Origin: an uncultured Bacillaceae bacterium
GTDB taxonomy: Bacteria; Bacillota; Bacilli; Bacillales; Caldibacillaceae
Direction of reading: 5' to 3'
DNA length: 64,000 nucleotides
NCBI GenBank assembly: GCA_937934645.1
Contig: CALGYZ010000021.1
Span: 1 to 64,000 of the forward strand
Positions 1 to 6,194 of the stretch are shown one piece after another; within the stretch, counting starts at the first letter, position 1; the number at the start of each line of letters is the position of its first letter. Made by a program: the position numbers and the translations under genes. The notes beneath the pieces are model-generated. The model did no database searches and had not been told where the DNA came from. It saw only the letters and a program-made list of their open reading frames with translations.

Positions 1-512
1 AATCATCTTACTACAGATTTAATCGAAGCACTAGCACAAAAACAAGATATCGAAAAAGTTTTTTAAAAAAATTGCAAATTAAAACTCGAAGTAACATTGA
101 GCTTTGTGATATTTTCTTTTATACCTCTTCCGTTATTCAATTTATTCATATTAAAAGACATAGCGGAGCTTCAGGAACAAGTCATTTACTTTCTCAAGCT
201 ATTGCTTCTGCCAAATTGTTTAACGAAGATAGAGATAAGGTAAACAATTTTATACAAAGGAAGATTGTAAGTCATAACAGCAAAAGGGATAAAACATACA
301 GTTTTCTAAAATATAATTACACTTCGCAAAAAAAACAAATAGTTTTGGTACTTATTGATAAAAATGCATACTCAAAAAAACCGAAGATTCGCAAGGATAA
401 TAGTGAATTACTCTCAATTTTAGAAATGATATCAATAAGCGAAAACATAAATACTTTGAAAAGCATGGGATATGAATGTTACCTAACTTTTGTACCTTCT
501 GATGAGGCCTAA
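1..512 (+). CDS. C-terminal part of a TIGR04141/DUF6119-like protein (partial)
   Basis: The stretch IELCDIFF followed by FIHIKRHSGASGTSHLLSQA resembles the C-terminal half of the sporadically distributed TIGR04141 (DUF6119) family, whose members are usually 500 aa or more and occur in genomic islands; their function is not settled. Only about 145 aa are present, from a TTG at 72. The window edge cuts the 5' side. Bases 1-63 read more naturally in another frame (DLIEALAQKQDIEKVF then stop at 64), so a frame slip in the T/A run at 59-71 is possible. Family call is by recalled motif only. Confidence 0.45.
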   Translation, partial: SSYYRFNRSTSTKTRYRKSFLKKLQIKTRSNIELCDIFFYTSSVIQFIHIKRHSGASGTSHLLSQAIASAKLFNEDRDKVNNFIQRKIVSHNSKRDKTYSFLKYNYTSQKKQIVLVLIDKNAYSKKPKIRKDNSELLSILEMISISENINTLKSMGYECYLTFVPSDEA

Positions 513-592
513 AATATCTAATTGTATCTTACTTGTATCTAATAACTTCGAGCGAAGCGACACTAAAGGTTTTAGGATGTAATTCTAACAAG

Positions 593-630
593 CCGAAAAC
601 TTTGTTTTCGGGGTATGGCATGCCATACCC
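593..630. repeat. Hairpin plus 20-bp perfect palindrome
   Basis: An 8-bp stem (CCGAAAAC, loop TTT, GTTTTCGG, 593-611) abuts a 20-bp perfect palindrome GGGTATGGCATGCCATACCC at 611-630. It lies in the 287-bp non-coding gap 513-799, inside the plasmid-like segment. No T-tract follows, so it is not a simple terminator. It could be part of a replication or transfer origin or a protein-binding site; the sequence alone does not decide. I see no gene in 513-799. Confidence 0.6.
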
Positions 631-799
631 GTAGCTTGCCCCCTGTCCACTTTCCTTTTTCTACACTGCTTTTAAGATACAGAAGATACAACATTAATTA
701 ACTATTGGATATAGCAATATGATATGCTTGTGAAGTGTATCGAGATTAAATAAGTCTATAAAAATATGGATGTGTGATAGAGTGGATTGGAGTAAAATC

Positions 800-973
800 A
801 TGACTGCTAAAGAAGCTAGTCTAAAATTAGGTAGAAACGAAAAGTACATCTATTTCTTATGGAAAACTCATTCGGATCTCCTGCTTGAAAATAGTGTCAG
901 TATGAAGGGAAATACATTGCTAATATCCAAAGATGGCTATGAACATTTAAAAAGACAAATATATTTGGATTGA
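800..973 (+). CDS. Small helix-turn-helix protein
   Basis: A 57-aa protein starting MTAKEASLKLG. The pattern (AKEASLKLG..EKYIYFLWK...LLLENSV...G..LLISKDGYEHL) is that of a compact excisionase- or anti-repressor-like winged helix DNA-binding domain, common in plasmids and phages. The start at 800 is chosen because GGAG at 789-792 sits 7 nt upstream; an in-frame ATG at 770 has no ribosome site. It stands alone, convergent with the MerR-like gene downstream, with a shared hairpin between them. Target and role unknown. Confidence 0.6.
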   Translation: MTAKEASLKLGRNEKYIYFLWKTHSDLLLENSVSMKGNTLLISKDGYEHLKRQIYLD

Positions 974-997
974 ATTAATTCTTCAAATTTTAAACAT

Positions 998-1027
998 GAG
1001 AAAGGCATACATCTGTATGCCTTTCTC
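998..1027. terminator. Hairpin between convergent genes
   Basis: A 14-bp perfect stem (GAGAAAGGCATACA / TGTATGCCTTTCTC) with a 2-nt loop lies between the small HTH gene (+) and the MerR-like gene (-). Neither side has a long T-run, so termination efficiency is uncertain. Confidence 0.6.
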
Positions 1028-1056
1028 AATAACAAAACAAATGGAACAAACTCTTA

Positions 1057-1557
1057 TTATTTTTTTTTGAAAATTTTCTTGTACCAAGGCTTTGTTTCTT
1101 CTTGTTGATCTCGAATAGCTTTTGTTACTGCTCGACTTTGCATTTCAACAACATCATTCAATTTTGCTTCAAATACTTTAAACATGGTTTCTCTTTCTTT
1201 TTCGATCGCTTTTTCTACAGACTCCTCAATTAATTCTTTTAAATCATCTTTAGATAACGTTAAATTATCGCTATTTTTAACAATAACGCTTAGCATTTTT
1301 TGTGCGTTATTTTTGTCTTTAACCTTTGAAGCAACTGCTTTTGCAGTGTTTTCGAGATTGTTTGTTTTTTCAATTAAAGTCTTAAAATGAGATAACGCAG
1401 AAATATCTCGTTCATAATAGATGCGTTGATTCTTTTCGTTTCGTTCAAATTCATAACCTGCATTTTCCAACTCAATAGACCAGCGGCGAAGGGTGTTAGG
1501 ACTGACATCAAGTATTTGAGCAACTTCTTTAGAAAACGAACCAAATTCATTAGTCAT
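1057..1557 (-). CDS. MerR-like HTH protein of plasmid type (DUF3967-like)
   Basis: A 166-aa protein. The N-terminus (FSKEVAQILDVSPNTLRRWS, residues about 8-27) is a MerR/RacA-type winged helix; a long charged coiled-coil region follows (about 60-145), then a basic tail (WYKKIFKKK). Such proteins are common beside rep genes on small Bacillus and Geobacillus plasmids and are thought to act in plasmid maintenance or regulation. The ATG at 1557 has GAGAGGGA just upstream. That leader is part of the 72-bp repeat also found at 4264-4335. A second, truncated relative lies at 3367-3770 (+). Confidence 0.75.
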   Translation of the reverse strand: MTNEFGSFSKEVAQILDVSPNTLRRWSIELENAGYEFERNEKNQRIYYERDISALSHFKTLIEKTNNLENTAKAVASKVKDKNNAQKMLSVIVKNSDNLTLSKDDLKELIEESVEKAIEKERETMFKVFEAKLNDVVEMQSRAVTKAIRDQQEETKPWYKKIFKKK

Positions 1558-1558
1558 A

Positions 1559-1630
1559 GCGTTTCCCTCTCGTTTTTATTTAATAATACAACGTATTAGC
1601 AGAATATCCTTTAAAATATCCATGTTTAGA
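1559..1630. repeat. 72-bp perfect direct repeat, copy 1
   Basis: Bases 1559-1630 are identical to 4264-4335 and in the same orientation. This copy is the leader of the MerR-like gene on the minus strand and contains its ribosome site. The match stops abruptly at both ends (1558 A versus 4263 T; 1631 T versus 4336 A), as expected for a recombination-derived duplication. Unit spacing is 2,705 bp. Confidence 0.95.
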
Positions 1631-1689
1631 TCAGTCCAGTGGTTTAATTGTTGTGTCTGTTGCGTTATTTGCTGTAGTACTTGTCCCAT

Positions 1690-1741
1690 TAAAAAAATCC
1701 GGCCTCCTTCCCAATTTTTAGAAATGGAAAGAAAGCCGGAT
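1690..1741 (-). terminator. Terminator of the bacteriocin-like operon
   Basis: Read on the minus strand, a stem anchored by ATCCGGC/GCCGGAT (1697-1703 with 1735-1741), extended by an imperfect purine/pyrimidine arm, is followed by a run of seven T. It lies about 105 bp downstream of the 58-aa membrane protein and would end the two-gene transcript. Confidence 0.75.
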
Positions 1742-1847
1742 CAGCTATGAACTTCTATGTATAAAACTTCGGCATGTTTTACGGATCAAATGACGTAGAT
1801 CGGATCATTAAACATTATTTATATTCAGTTTTTAATAAAATCATCTT

Positions 1848-2024
1848 TTATTCCTTTTTAAAGAAAATATCTAGTATTATCAAAATAATGCAACCTACGA
1901 GGATTAAAACCGAGACTAAAGTTGATAAGAAATCACTCCCCCAATTTTTATATATAGAATATATTTGGAAAATAATTAATATAATAACCGCTAATTTAAA
2001 TGGTAATGTTTTAATCGTCATCAT
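1848..2024 (-). CDS. 58-aa two-helix membrane protein, possible immunity protein
   Basis: Minus-strand frame starting MMTIKTLPFKLAV, with two hydrophobic segments (about residues 10-25 and 34-54) separated by a short polar turn (KNWGSD), ending in FFKKE. GGTAAGAGGGTG lies just before the ATG. It begins 22 bp after the stop of the secreted precursor on the same strand and is followed by a terminator, so the two form a compact operon. A small, basic, two-helix protein directly behind a bacteriocin-like gene is the usual form of a dedicated immunity protein; this role is inference from position and shape. Overlooked easily because a longer antisense frame covers it. Confidence 0.65.
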   Translation of the reverse strand: MMTIKTLPFKLAVIILIIFQIYSIYKNWGSDFLSTLVSVLILVGCIILIILDIFFKKE

Positions 2025-2046
2025 CACCCTCTTACCTTTTTAAAAA

Positions 2047-2676
2047 TCAGGTACAATTATTGACAACATTTGATATATTAAAGAAATCAAGAAAAGCATT
2101 TAATGTATCTTGAGGAAGTCCCTTAGCAGATTCATTTACAGCTGCTTTCCAAGCATCTTTTGTTCTATAGTTCCAACTTTTATACTTTTTATAGCTTTTA
2201 TAGATTCTATTAACAGTTTTATTAACTCCACCAAGAAAATCAATAGCTTTCTTTAATTTAGTAATTTTAGATAAAGGAAAACCAACAGTTCCAATCATCA
2301 ATCCAACAGCAATTATACAGTCTGTAACTCCAAAAGTAGTTATTAAATCACTATTAAAAGCTTGCTCCGGAATTTCTACATCTAACTCTGATAATGATGG
2401 AACAAGTAGATTTTCACCTTCTGCAATAACTTCTACACCTGTTTTTTTAGTTAACCAATTAGCAACCTTTTCTGCCCCCTGTTTTTCAATACCGGATGGT
2501 AATTCCTCAATCCCTTCCATAAACTTAATAAAATCACCATCTTCCGATAATAGTTCCTCTAAACTATCTTCCTTAATTAAATTGTTAGTACTAGCAAATA
2601 CAGAACTAGGTATCAAACTAACTAATAATGTTAATACCATACTCATAATAATAAATTTCTGTAATTTACCTTTCAT
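2047..2676 (-). CDS. Secreted bacteriocin-like precursor
   Basis: A 209-aa protein. Residues 1-28 form a Sec signal peptide (basic start, hydrophobic core, SSVFA cleavage site). Residues about 34-110 are strongly acidic (DSLEELLSEDGDF, EGIEELPSG), like a propeptide. Residues 120-209 are basic and bounded by two cysteines, Cys120 in TDCIIAVGLMIG and Cys208 near the end (NNCT), with a Lys-rich centre (KITKLKKAIDFLGG, YKSYKKYKSWNY). This layout fits a secreted antimicrobial with a disulfide-closed C-terminal domain. The ATG at 2676 is preferred over 2682: AAGGAGG is 7 nt from the former, 1 nt from the latter. The 58-aa membrane protein follows. I cannot name a family with certainty. Confidence 0.6.
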   Translation of the reverse strand: MKGKLQKFIIMSMVLTLLVSLIPSSVFASTNNLIKEDSLEELLSEDGDFIKFMEGIEELPSGIEKQGAEKVANWLTKKTGVEVIAEGENLLVPSLSELDVEIPEQAFNSDLITTFGVTDCIIAVGLMIGTVGFPLSKITKLKKAIDFLGGVNKTVNRIYKSYKKYKSWNYRTKDAWKAAVNESAKGLPQDTLNAFLDFFNISNVVNNCT

Positions 2677-2788
2677 AATCATTCCTCCTTAAATTATAAG
2701 AGTTGTCTAAATTTAATCATTATAAAAATACCACATAATAGACGACATATAAACACTTTTTTCCAAATTTGATAACAATTTGATATTT

Positions 2789-2826
2789 AGAAAAAGTAAG
2801 TCGTTTTAAAACGACTTACTTTTTCT
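2789..2826. terminator. 38-bp perfect palindrome after rep
   Basis: A gap-free 19+19-bp inverted repeat centred at 2807/2808 (halves start AGAAAAAGTAAGTCG). It begins one base after the Rep stop codon on the minus strand and its right arm ends in a T-rich run, so it probably terminates rep transcription. The symmetry would also let it serve the other strand. Confidence 0.7.
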
Positions 2827-2827
2827 A

Positions 2828-3361
2828 TTAACCTATATTTTTAATAAAGTAATTTTTCCTTTTCCAATTCCATACAGCAACTATACTAAAAGCATCTTCA
2901 CTAGCTTTTTCTTCATCATCATCCGTATGAATTAAATCACCATCTTCAACATCATCTAAATTTAATTCCTTATGAACTTCTTTTAACAACCCGCCATATG
3001 AGATTAATCGTTTCCGATTCAATCCCTCTTCCAGATCAGCTACAACCTGAATATTCTGTTCTTCATTATCAGTTAAATAGTCCGAATCTTTAACTGGATA
3101 CTTTGCTGTTTCTAATACCGCTGGAGTAACATCCTTTGGATCAATTTTATCTTTGTTTTTAGATTTTACAGAACGCACATCAACAATCGGATCATAATCT
3201 AATTTCATTGCTCTTTTCCAAAAGCTTGTCCATTGTTTCTGTGTAATATAATTCTTTGTATCTTTGAAATATGAACTTTCAACACATAACAAAGCATGTA
3301 TATGAGGATGATAAGAATTATCAACCTTATTAAAAGTAACCTCTGTTGCACGCATAAAACC
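2828..3361 (-). pseudogene. Rolling-circle replication initiator, 5'-truncated (Rep_1, pUB110 RepU type)
   Basis: The frame 2828-3412 matches the C-terminal half of the pUB110 Rep: GFMRATEV, then YHPHIHALLCVESSYF (the HUH metal motif), ETAKYPVKDSDYL (region of the nicking Tyr), EEGLNRKRLISYGGLLKEVH and LIHTDDDEEKASEDAFSIVAVWNW. Family members are about 330 aa; here recognisable sequence starts at GFMRATEV (codon near 3361) and the roughly 150 N-terminal residues are gone. The first 17 residues of the open frame come from antisense MerR-like sequence. Replication activity is unlikely. Confidence 0.85.
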
Positions 3362-3366
3362 TATAT

Positions 3367-3770
3367 AAAACCTGTAACAGTTCGGAAATACTCTCAAATG
3401 CTTGAAGAACAAGGTTATTCATTCCAAAAAGACAACAACAATTGGCGGCAATATAACGAGGACGATATACAATACTTAAAATATATTTCTAGCATGAAAG
3501 CGAAAGGTAAATCACTCGACCAAGCTATACAACACATAGCAAGTCTATATCACTCAAATCTGACCATATTGCAACCCGATATGTCGCTACAAGAACCTGA
3601 AAAAAAGCTACTCAACTTCATTCAACAACAAGAAGAATTAAATCATAAAATACTAGACCAATTAGAAGCACAAGAGAGACGACAAATTGAACGTGATCAA
3701 AAACTCATGAGAGTTCTCAATGAATTACAAAAAACCAACAGACAGATTCATGCAAAAGCAGGAAGGAAAG
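3367..3770 (+). pseudogene. MerR-like plasmid protein (DUF3967-like), truncated at both ends
   Basis: Starting at KPVTVRKYSQMLEEQGYSF, this plus-strand frame has the second half of a MerR/RacA-like HTH, a linker with YNEDDIQYLKYISSMKAKGKS, and a coiled coil (LDQLEAQERRQIERDQKLMRVL). It is a paralogue of the 166-aa protein at 1057-1557. The first helix and start codon are missing: sequence upstream of 3367 is rep read backwards. The frame stays open to 3901, but after about residue RQIHAKAGR it enters unrelated DNA. Confidence 0.7.
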
Positions 3771-3833
3771 ACCAATACATAAGCCTAAACGCATTTGATG
3801 TGAACTGGAAAGAAAAAGAGTTTTCAATCGCAA

Positions 3834-4010
3834 TCAGCAAGGCAGCAGCCACTTTTAATTATGATTACGACAGCCGGAACAACCAGGGGAAATGTATTTG
3901 ATGAAATGTATGAGTACGCTTGTAATGTCGTAGATGGAACATTCAAAGATGTTCTGATTTATATAATTCATCCTTCATATTATAAATCCGAAGACGTCTT
4001 CGCTTTTGAA
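3834..4010 (+). pseudogene. Fragment resembling phage terminase large subunit
   Basis: In the frame of 3861, the translation SARQQPLLIMITTAGTTR, followed by GNVFDEMYEYACNVVDGTFKD, resembles the ATPase-to-nuclease linker of Terminase_1 proteins, where a QPL..ITTAG strand is followed by a helix. Only about 55 residues remain; similarity fades after SYYKSEDVF and no terminase neighbours exist. It is best read as a scrap carried by a mosaic element. Recognition is by recalled motif. Confidence 0.4.
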
Positions 4011-4114
4011 TCGTCCAATTCGTTAACTATTTTAATCAATTGCTGCGCCCATTATAATTTGCACGTCTTTGTCTACGCATGTAATCTGCACGTTGCCTTC
4101 TCTCCACATCTGCA

Positions 4115-4263
4115 CTACGAACGGATCTCATGTGATATTGGATTGCTCGTTTTATAAGGCTTAATAATGCCGTCTGACTGCTTGAAAATAACTTGAAAGC
4201 CATTTGCTTTGTAATGTTCAAAAAACTTCTCTGCGTCTTTATATGCGCTTCTAACAGTCGTTT
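4115..4263 (-). pseudogene. Unidentified gene remnant behind repeat copy 2
   Basis: On the minus strand, directly after the 72-bp repeat, a frame reads VRSAYKDAEKFFEHYKANGF and then QVIFKQSDGIIKPYKTSN before a stop at 4115. The composition looks like real protein, but there is no ATG, GTG or TTG start, because the 5' part has been replaced by the repeat. Family not recognised. An overlapping 61-aa Arg-rich frame at 4036-4221 is less protein-like. Confidence 0.3.
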
Positions 4264-4335
4264 GCGTTTCCCTCTCGTTTTTATTTAATAATACAACGTA
4301 TTAGCAGAATATCCTTTAAAATATCCATGTTTAGA
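4264..4335. repeat. 72-bp perfect direct repeat, copy 2
   Basis: Identical to 1559-1630. Here the leader-like repeat is followed on the minus strand by the start-less remnant at 4115-4263 instead of the MerR-like gene, so the promoter/leader was duplicated without its gene. The rest of the gap 4336-4657 holds AT-rich DNA and the rep control elements. Confidence 0.95.
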
Positions 4336-4514
4336 AATTCTGTAAGAACAATCCTGGGAAACAATATTATGTTCATTGAAGAAATGTATAGAATTTCAAA
4401 ACAGAAAAAATTTATGGAATACATTGGAATACATGTATAATTTATTTTTTTATTAATTATATTTTATTTACTTTTAACAACTGTTGAATCCATTGATTTG
4501 CAAGGATTACACTC

Positions 4515-4643
4515 TTTTATTGAACTTTTTTTATCCCCTTATTTTATTGAACTTGGTTTTATCGTGAAGTATATTTAGTGTAAATGTAGGAACTTCGAAA
4601 AATGAAAAAGTATAGTTTTTAGGATAAAAAGGGTTCAATAAAA
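4515..4643 (+). promoter_or_regulatory. Rep_3 promoter with iteron-like repeats
   Basis: TTTTATTGAACTT occurs at 4515-4527 and again at 4542-4554, 27 bp apart, and its inverted core GTTCAATAAAA occurs at 4633-4643 next to the ribosome site. The second copy overlaps a -35 box TTGAAC (4547-4552), spaced 17 bp from TATATT (4570-4575). This fits an initiator that binds its own promoter and origin, as Rep_3 proteins commonly do; binding itself is inferred. Confidence 0.6.
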
Positions 4644-4657
4644 AGGAGTGCCTTTAA

Positions 4658-6046
4658 GTGCGGAAAAATAAAAAAAAGACACTGTTCAGTTATGAAAATA
4701 GTATAAAAAAAAGTAATGAATTGTCGATGGCTAAGTTAAATCAAGGATTAACTTTAAATCAAATGCAGTTGCTCGCTTATGCAATCTATTCGACACAGCA
4801 AGATGGAAAAACAGAATTTAACAAAACTGATTTTGAAAATAAGTTCGGCATTGAAAAATATCAAACCCGTCATGCTAAAGAGGATGCGAAACGTCTTCTG
4901 GACTTAAAATTTAGTATCGAAGATTTGGAAAACGATTATTTCGAATACTATAATGTGTTCCAGTCTATCAAGTATAAAGACGGAATTTTTTATTTTAAAT
5001 GGACTGATGATATGGTACCTCATATTTTAGAGTTGAAAGAAAGGTACATAACGACTGACTTAACAATTACTTCTCAGTTTAAAAGTGGATTTAGTTGGAC
5101 CTTATACGAATATTTGAAAGCACATTATGGTTATTGGCATAAACCTTTATCCAAAGAAGCATTAATGAAACTATTTGGGGTGGAAGATAAAAAAACATAC
5201 CAAAATAATACAGGTCGATTTAAAACATCTGTTGTCGATAAGAGTAGGATAGCTGTTTTGATCATGCCGGGAACCGGCACGGTAAGGGAGTTAAAAGAAG
5301 CATATCAACATGGAGCCCGGATGGCCAAAATTGCTGTCCACGCGACAGAATCCGATTTAGCGGCACAATATATTTATGCGGCTAAAGAACTGGGAATGGA
5401 AGCTGCGGGCTTATTAATGATGGCCCATATGGCTGACCAGCGTGAACTCGTGAAGCAGGCCAAACAGCTGGAAAGCTACGGTGCGGATAGCATCTATGTT
5501 GTTGATTCAGCCGGAGCCTTATTTCCCCATCTCGTCCGCAAGCGGATCCAGGCATTGAAAGATAACACAGGTGGTGTAAATATTGGTTTTCACGGGTATA
5601 ACAGTTTATCGCTGGCCTTGGCTAATACATTAACGGCCATTGAAGAAGGAGCCACCCGGATTGACGGGAGCATCCGTTGCTTCGGAGCTGGTGCGGGAAG
5701 TACACAAACGGAAGTCCTTGTCGCGGTGCTTGACAAGCTGGGCATCAAAACTGGAATTGATCTCTATAAAATCATGGATCTTGCGGAAGAGACCGTTGCT
5801 CCTTTATTGCAAATTCCACAGGAAATTGCGCTGGATAATCTGTTGCTTGGCTATACAGGTATTCACACCGAATTTTCTAAACATATCCGGCGTACAGCAG
5901 CAAAATTTGGCATTGATGTCCGTGATATTTTCATAGAATTAGAAAAAAGGAAAGCAGTCAGCGGCCAGCATGATCTAATTGCTGAGGTTGCAGGGGAAAT
6001 TGCCGGAGGTTATGATAGCCGGATCAATAAATATTCTTTTTCATGA
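4658..6046 (+). CDS. In-frame chimera: Rep_3 initiator N-terminus joined to 4-hydroxy-2-oxovalerate aldolase
   Basis: A single 462-aa frame from GTG 4658 (AAGGAG at 4643-4648). Residues 1 to about 192 are a Rep_3/RepB plasmid initiator: KKSNELSMAKLNQGLTLNQ, FENKFGIEKYQTRHAKEDAK, FSWTLYEYLKAHYG, KLFGVEDKKTYQNNTGRFK. From about residue 195 (RIAVLIMPGTGTVRELKEAY) it is a MhpE/DmpG-type aldolase to the natural C-terminus. The first winged helix of Rep_3 is kept and the second is lost; the aldolase lacks about 80 N-terminal residues. The join is near 5230-5243. Base composition and codon use shift there from AT-rich to the CCGG-rich style of the rest of the window. The product is probably non-functional in both roles. 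Confidence 0.85.
   Translation: MRKNKKKTLFSYENSIKKSNELSMAKLNQGLTLNQMQLLAYAIYSTQQDGKTEFNKTDFENKFGIEKYQTRHAKEDAKRLLDLKFSIEDLENDYFEYYNVFQSIKYKDGIFYFKWTDDMVPHILELKERYITTDLTITSQFKSGFSWTLYEYLKAHYGYWHKPLSKEALMKLFGVEDKKTYQNNTGRFKTSVVDKSRIAVLIMPGTGTVRELKEAYQHGARMAKIAVHATESDLAAQYIYAAKELGMEAAGLLMMAHMADQRELVKQAKQLESYGADSIYVVDSAGALFPHLVRKRIQALKDNTGGVNIGFHGYNSLSLALANTLTAIEEGATRIDGSIRCFGAGAGSTQTEVLVAVLDKLGIKTGIDLYKIMDLAEETVAPLLQIPQEIALDNLLLGYTGIHTEFSKHIRRTAAKFGIDVRDIFIELEKRKAVSGQHDLIAEVAGEIAGGYDSRINKYSFS
5237..6046 (+). pseudogene. 4-hydroxy-2-oxovalerate aldolase, 5'-truncated
   Basis: About 268 C-terminal residues of an aldolase that would split 4-hydroxy-2-oxoacids into pyruvate and an aldehyde, the last step of meta-cleavage pathways. 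Visible motifs: MAKIAVHATESD, YVVDSAGALFP, GAGAGSTQTEVLVAVLDKLG. The family's N-terminal Arg-Asp catalytic pair and His (DmpG Arg17, Asp18, His21) are in the missing part. The metal motif H-x-H reads HGYN (His312, Tyr314 of the chimera), and GYTGIHTEF stands where GYAGVYSSF is usual. Together this argues for loss of activity, and for an origin as the last gene of an operon now cut off. Confidence 0.8.
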
Positions 6047-6111
6047 TTTTGAAAATTATCTTGTCGGCCCATCCAAGAATACCGGATTCTTTTTCAACAG
6101 TTATTTTCGTT

Positions 6112-6165
6112 TGAAAGCGGTTACCTTCCGTTGATCATCATTTTGTTTTGTGTAAGCAGGTTACA
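6112..6165 (+). promoter_or_regulatory. Candidate operators before the activator gene
   Basis: TGAAAGCGGTTACC (6112-6125) and TGTAAGCAGGTTACA (6151-6165, inverted arms TGTAA/TTACA) precede the regulator. A third related copy, TGTAAGCGGTTGACA, lies at 8298-8312 before the monooxygenase. They could be sites for the activator itself. The first is also close to a CcpA cre box (one mismatch to WTGNAANCGNWNNCW at the final base), so carbon-catabolite control is an alternative. Confidence 0.4.
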
Positions 6166-6194
6166 GATTAGTTTATGAAAGGCGGGTGGTATGA

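Noticed and set aside
1576..1689. 37-aa minus-strand frame MGQVLQQITQQ... upstream of the MerR-like gene
   Set aside because: Its only purine-rich site lies in a terminator stem 15 nt away and its end is the 72-bp repeat; too weak to annotate.
1774..2043. 89-aa plus-strand frame
   Set aside because: It is antisense to the 58-aa two-helix protein, has no ribosome site and has a composition of translated complementary strand.
3296..3366. Apparent N-terminus of the plus-strand MerR-like frame
   Set aside because: These codons are the complement of Rep_1 coding sequence, not a real protein start.
4036..4221. 61-aa Arg-rich minus-strand frame
   Set aside because: Overlaps a more protein-like frame, lacks a ribosome site and matches no pattern I know.
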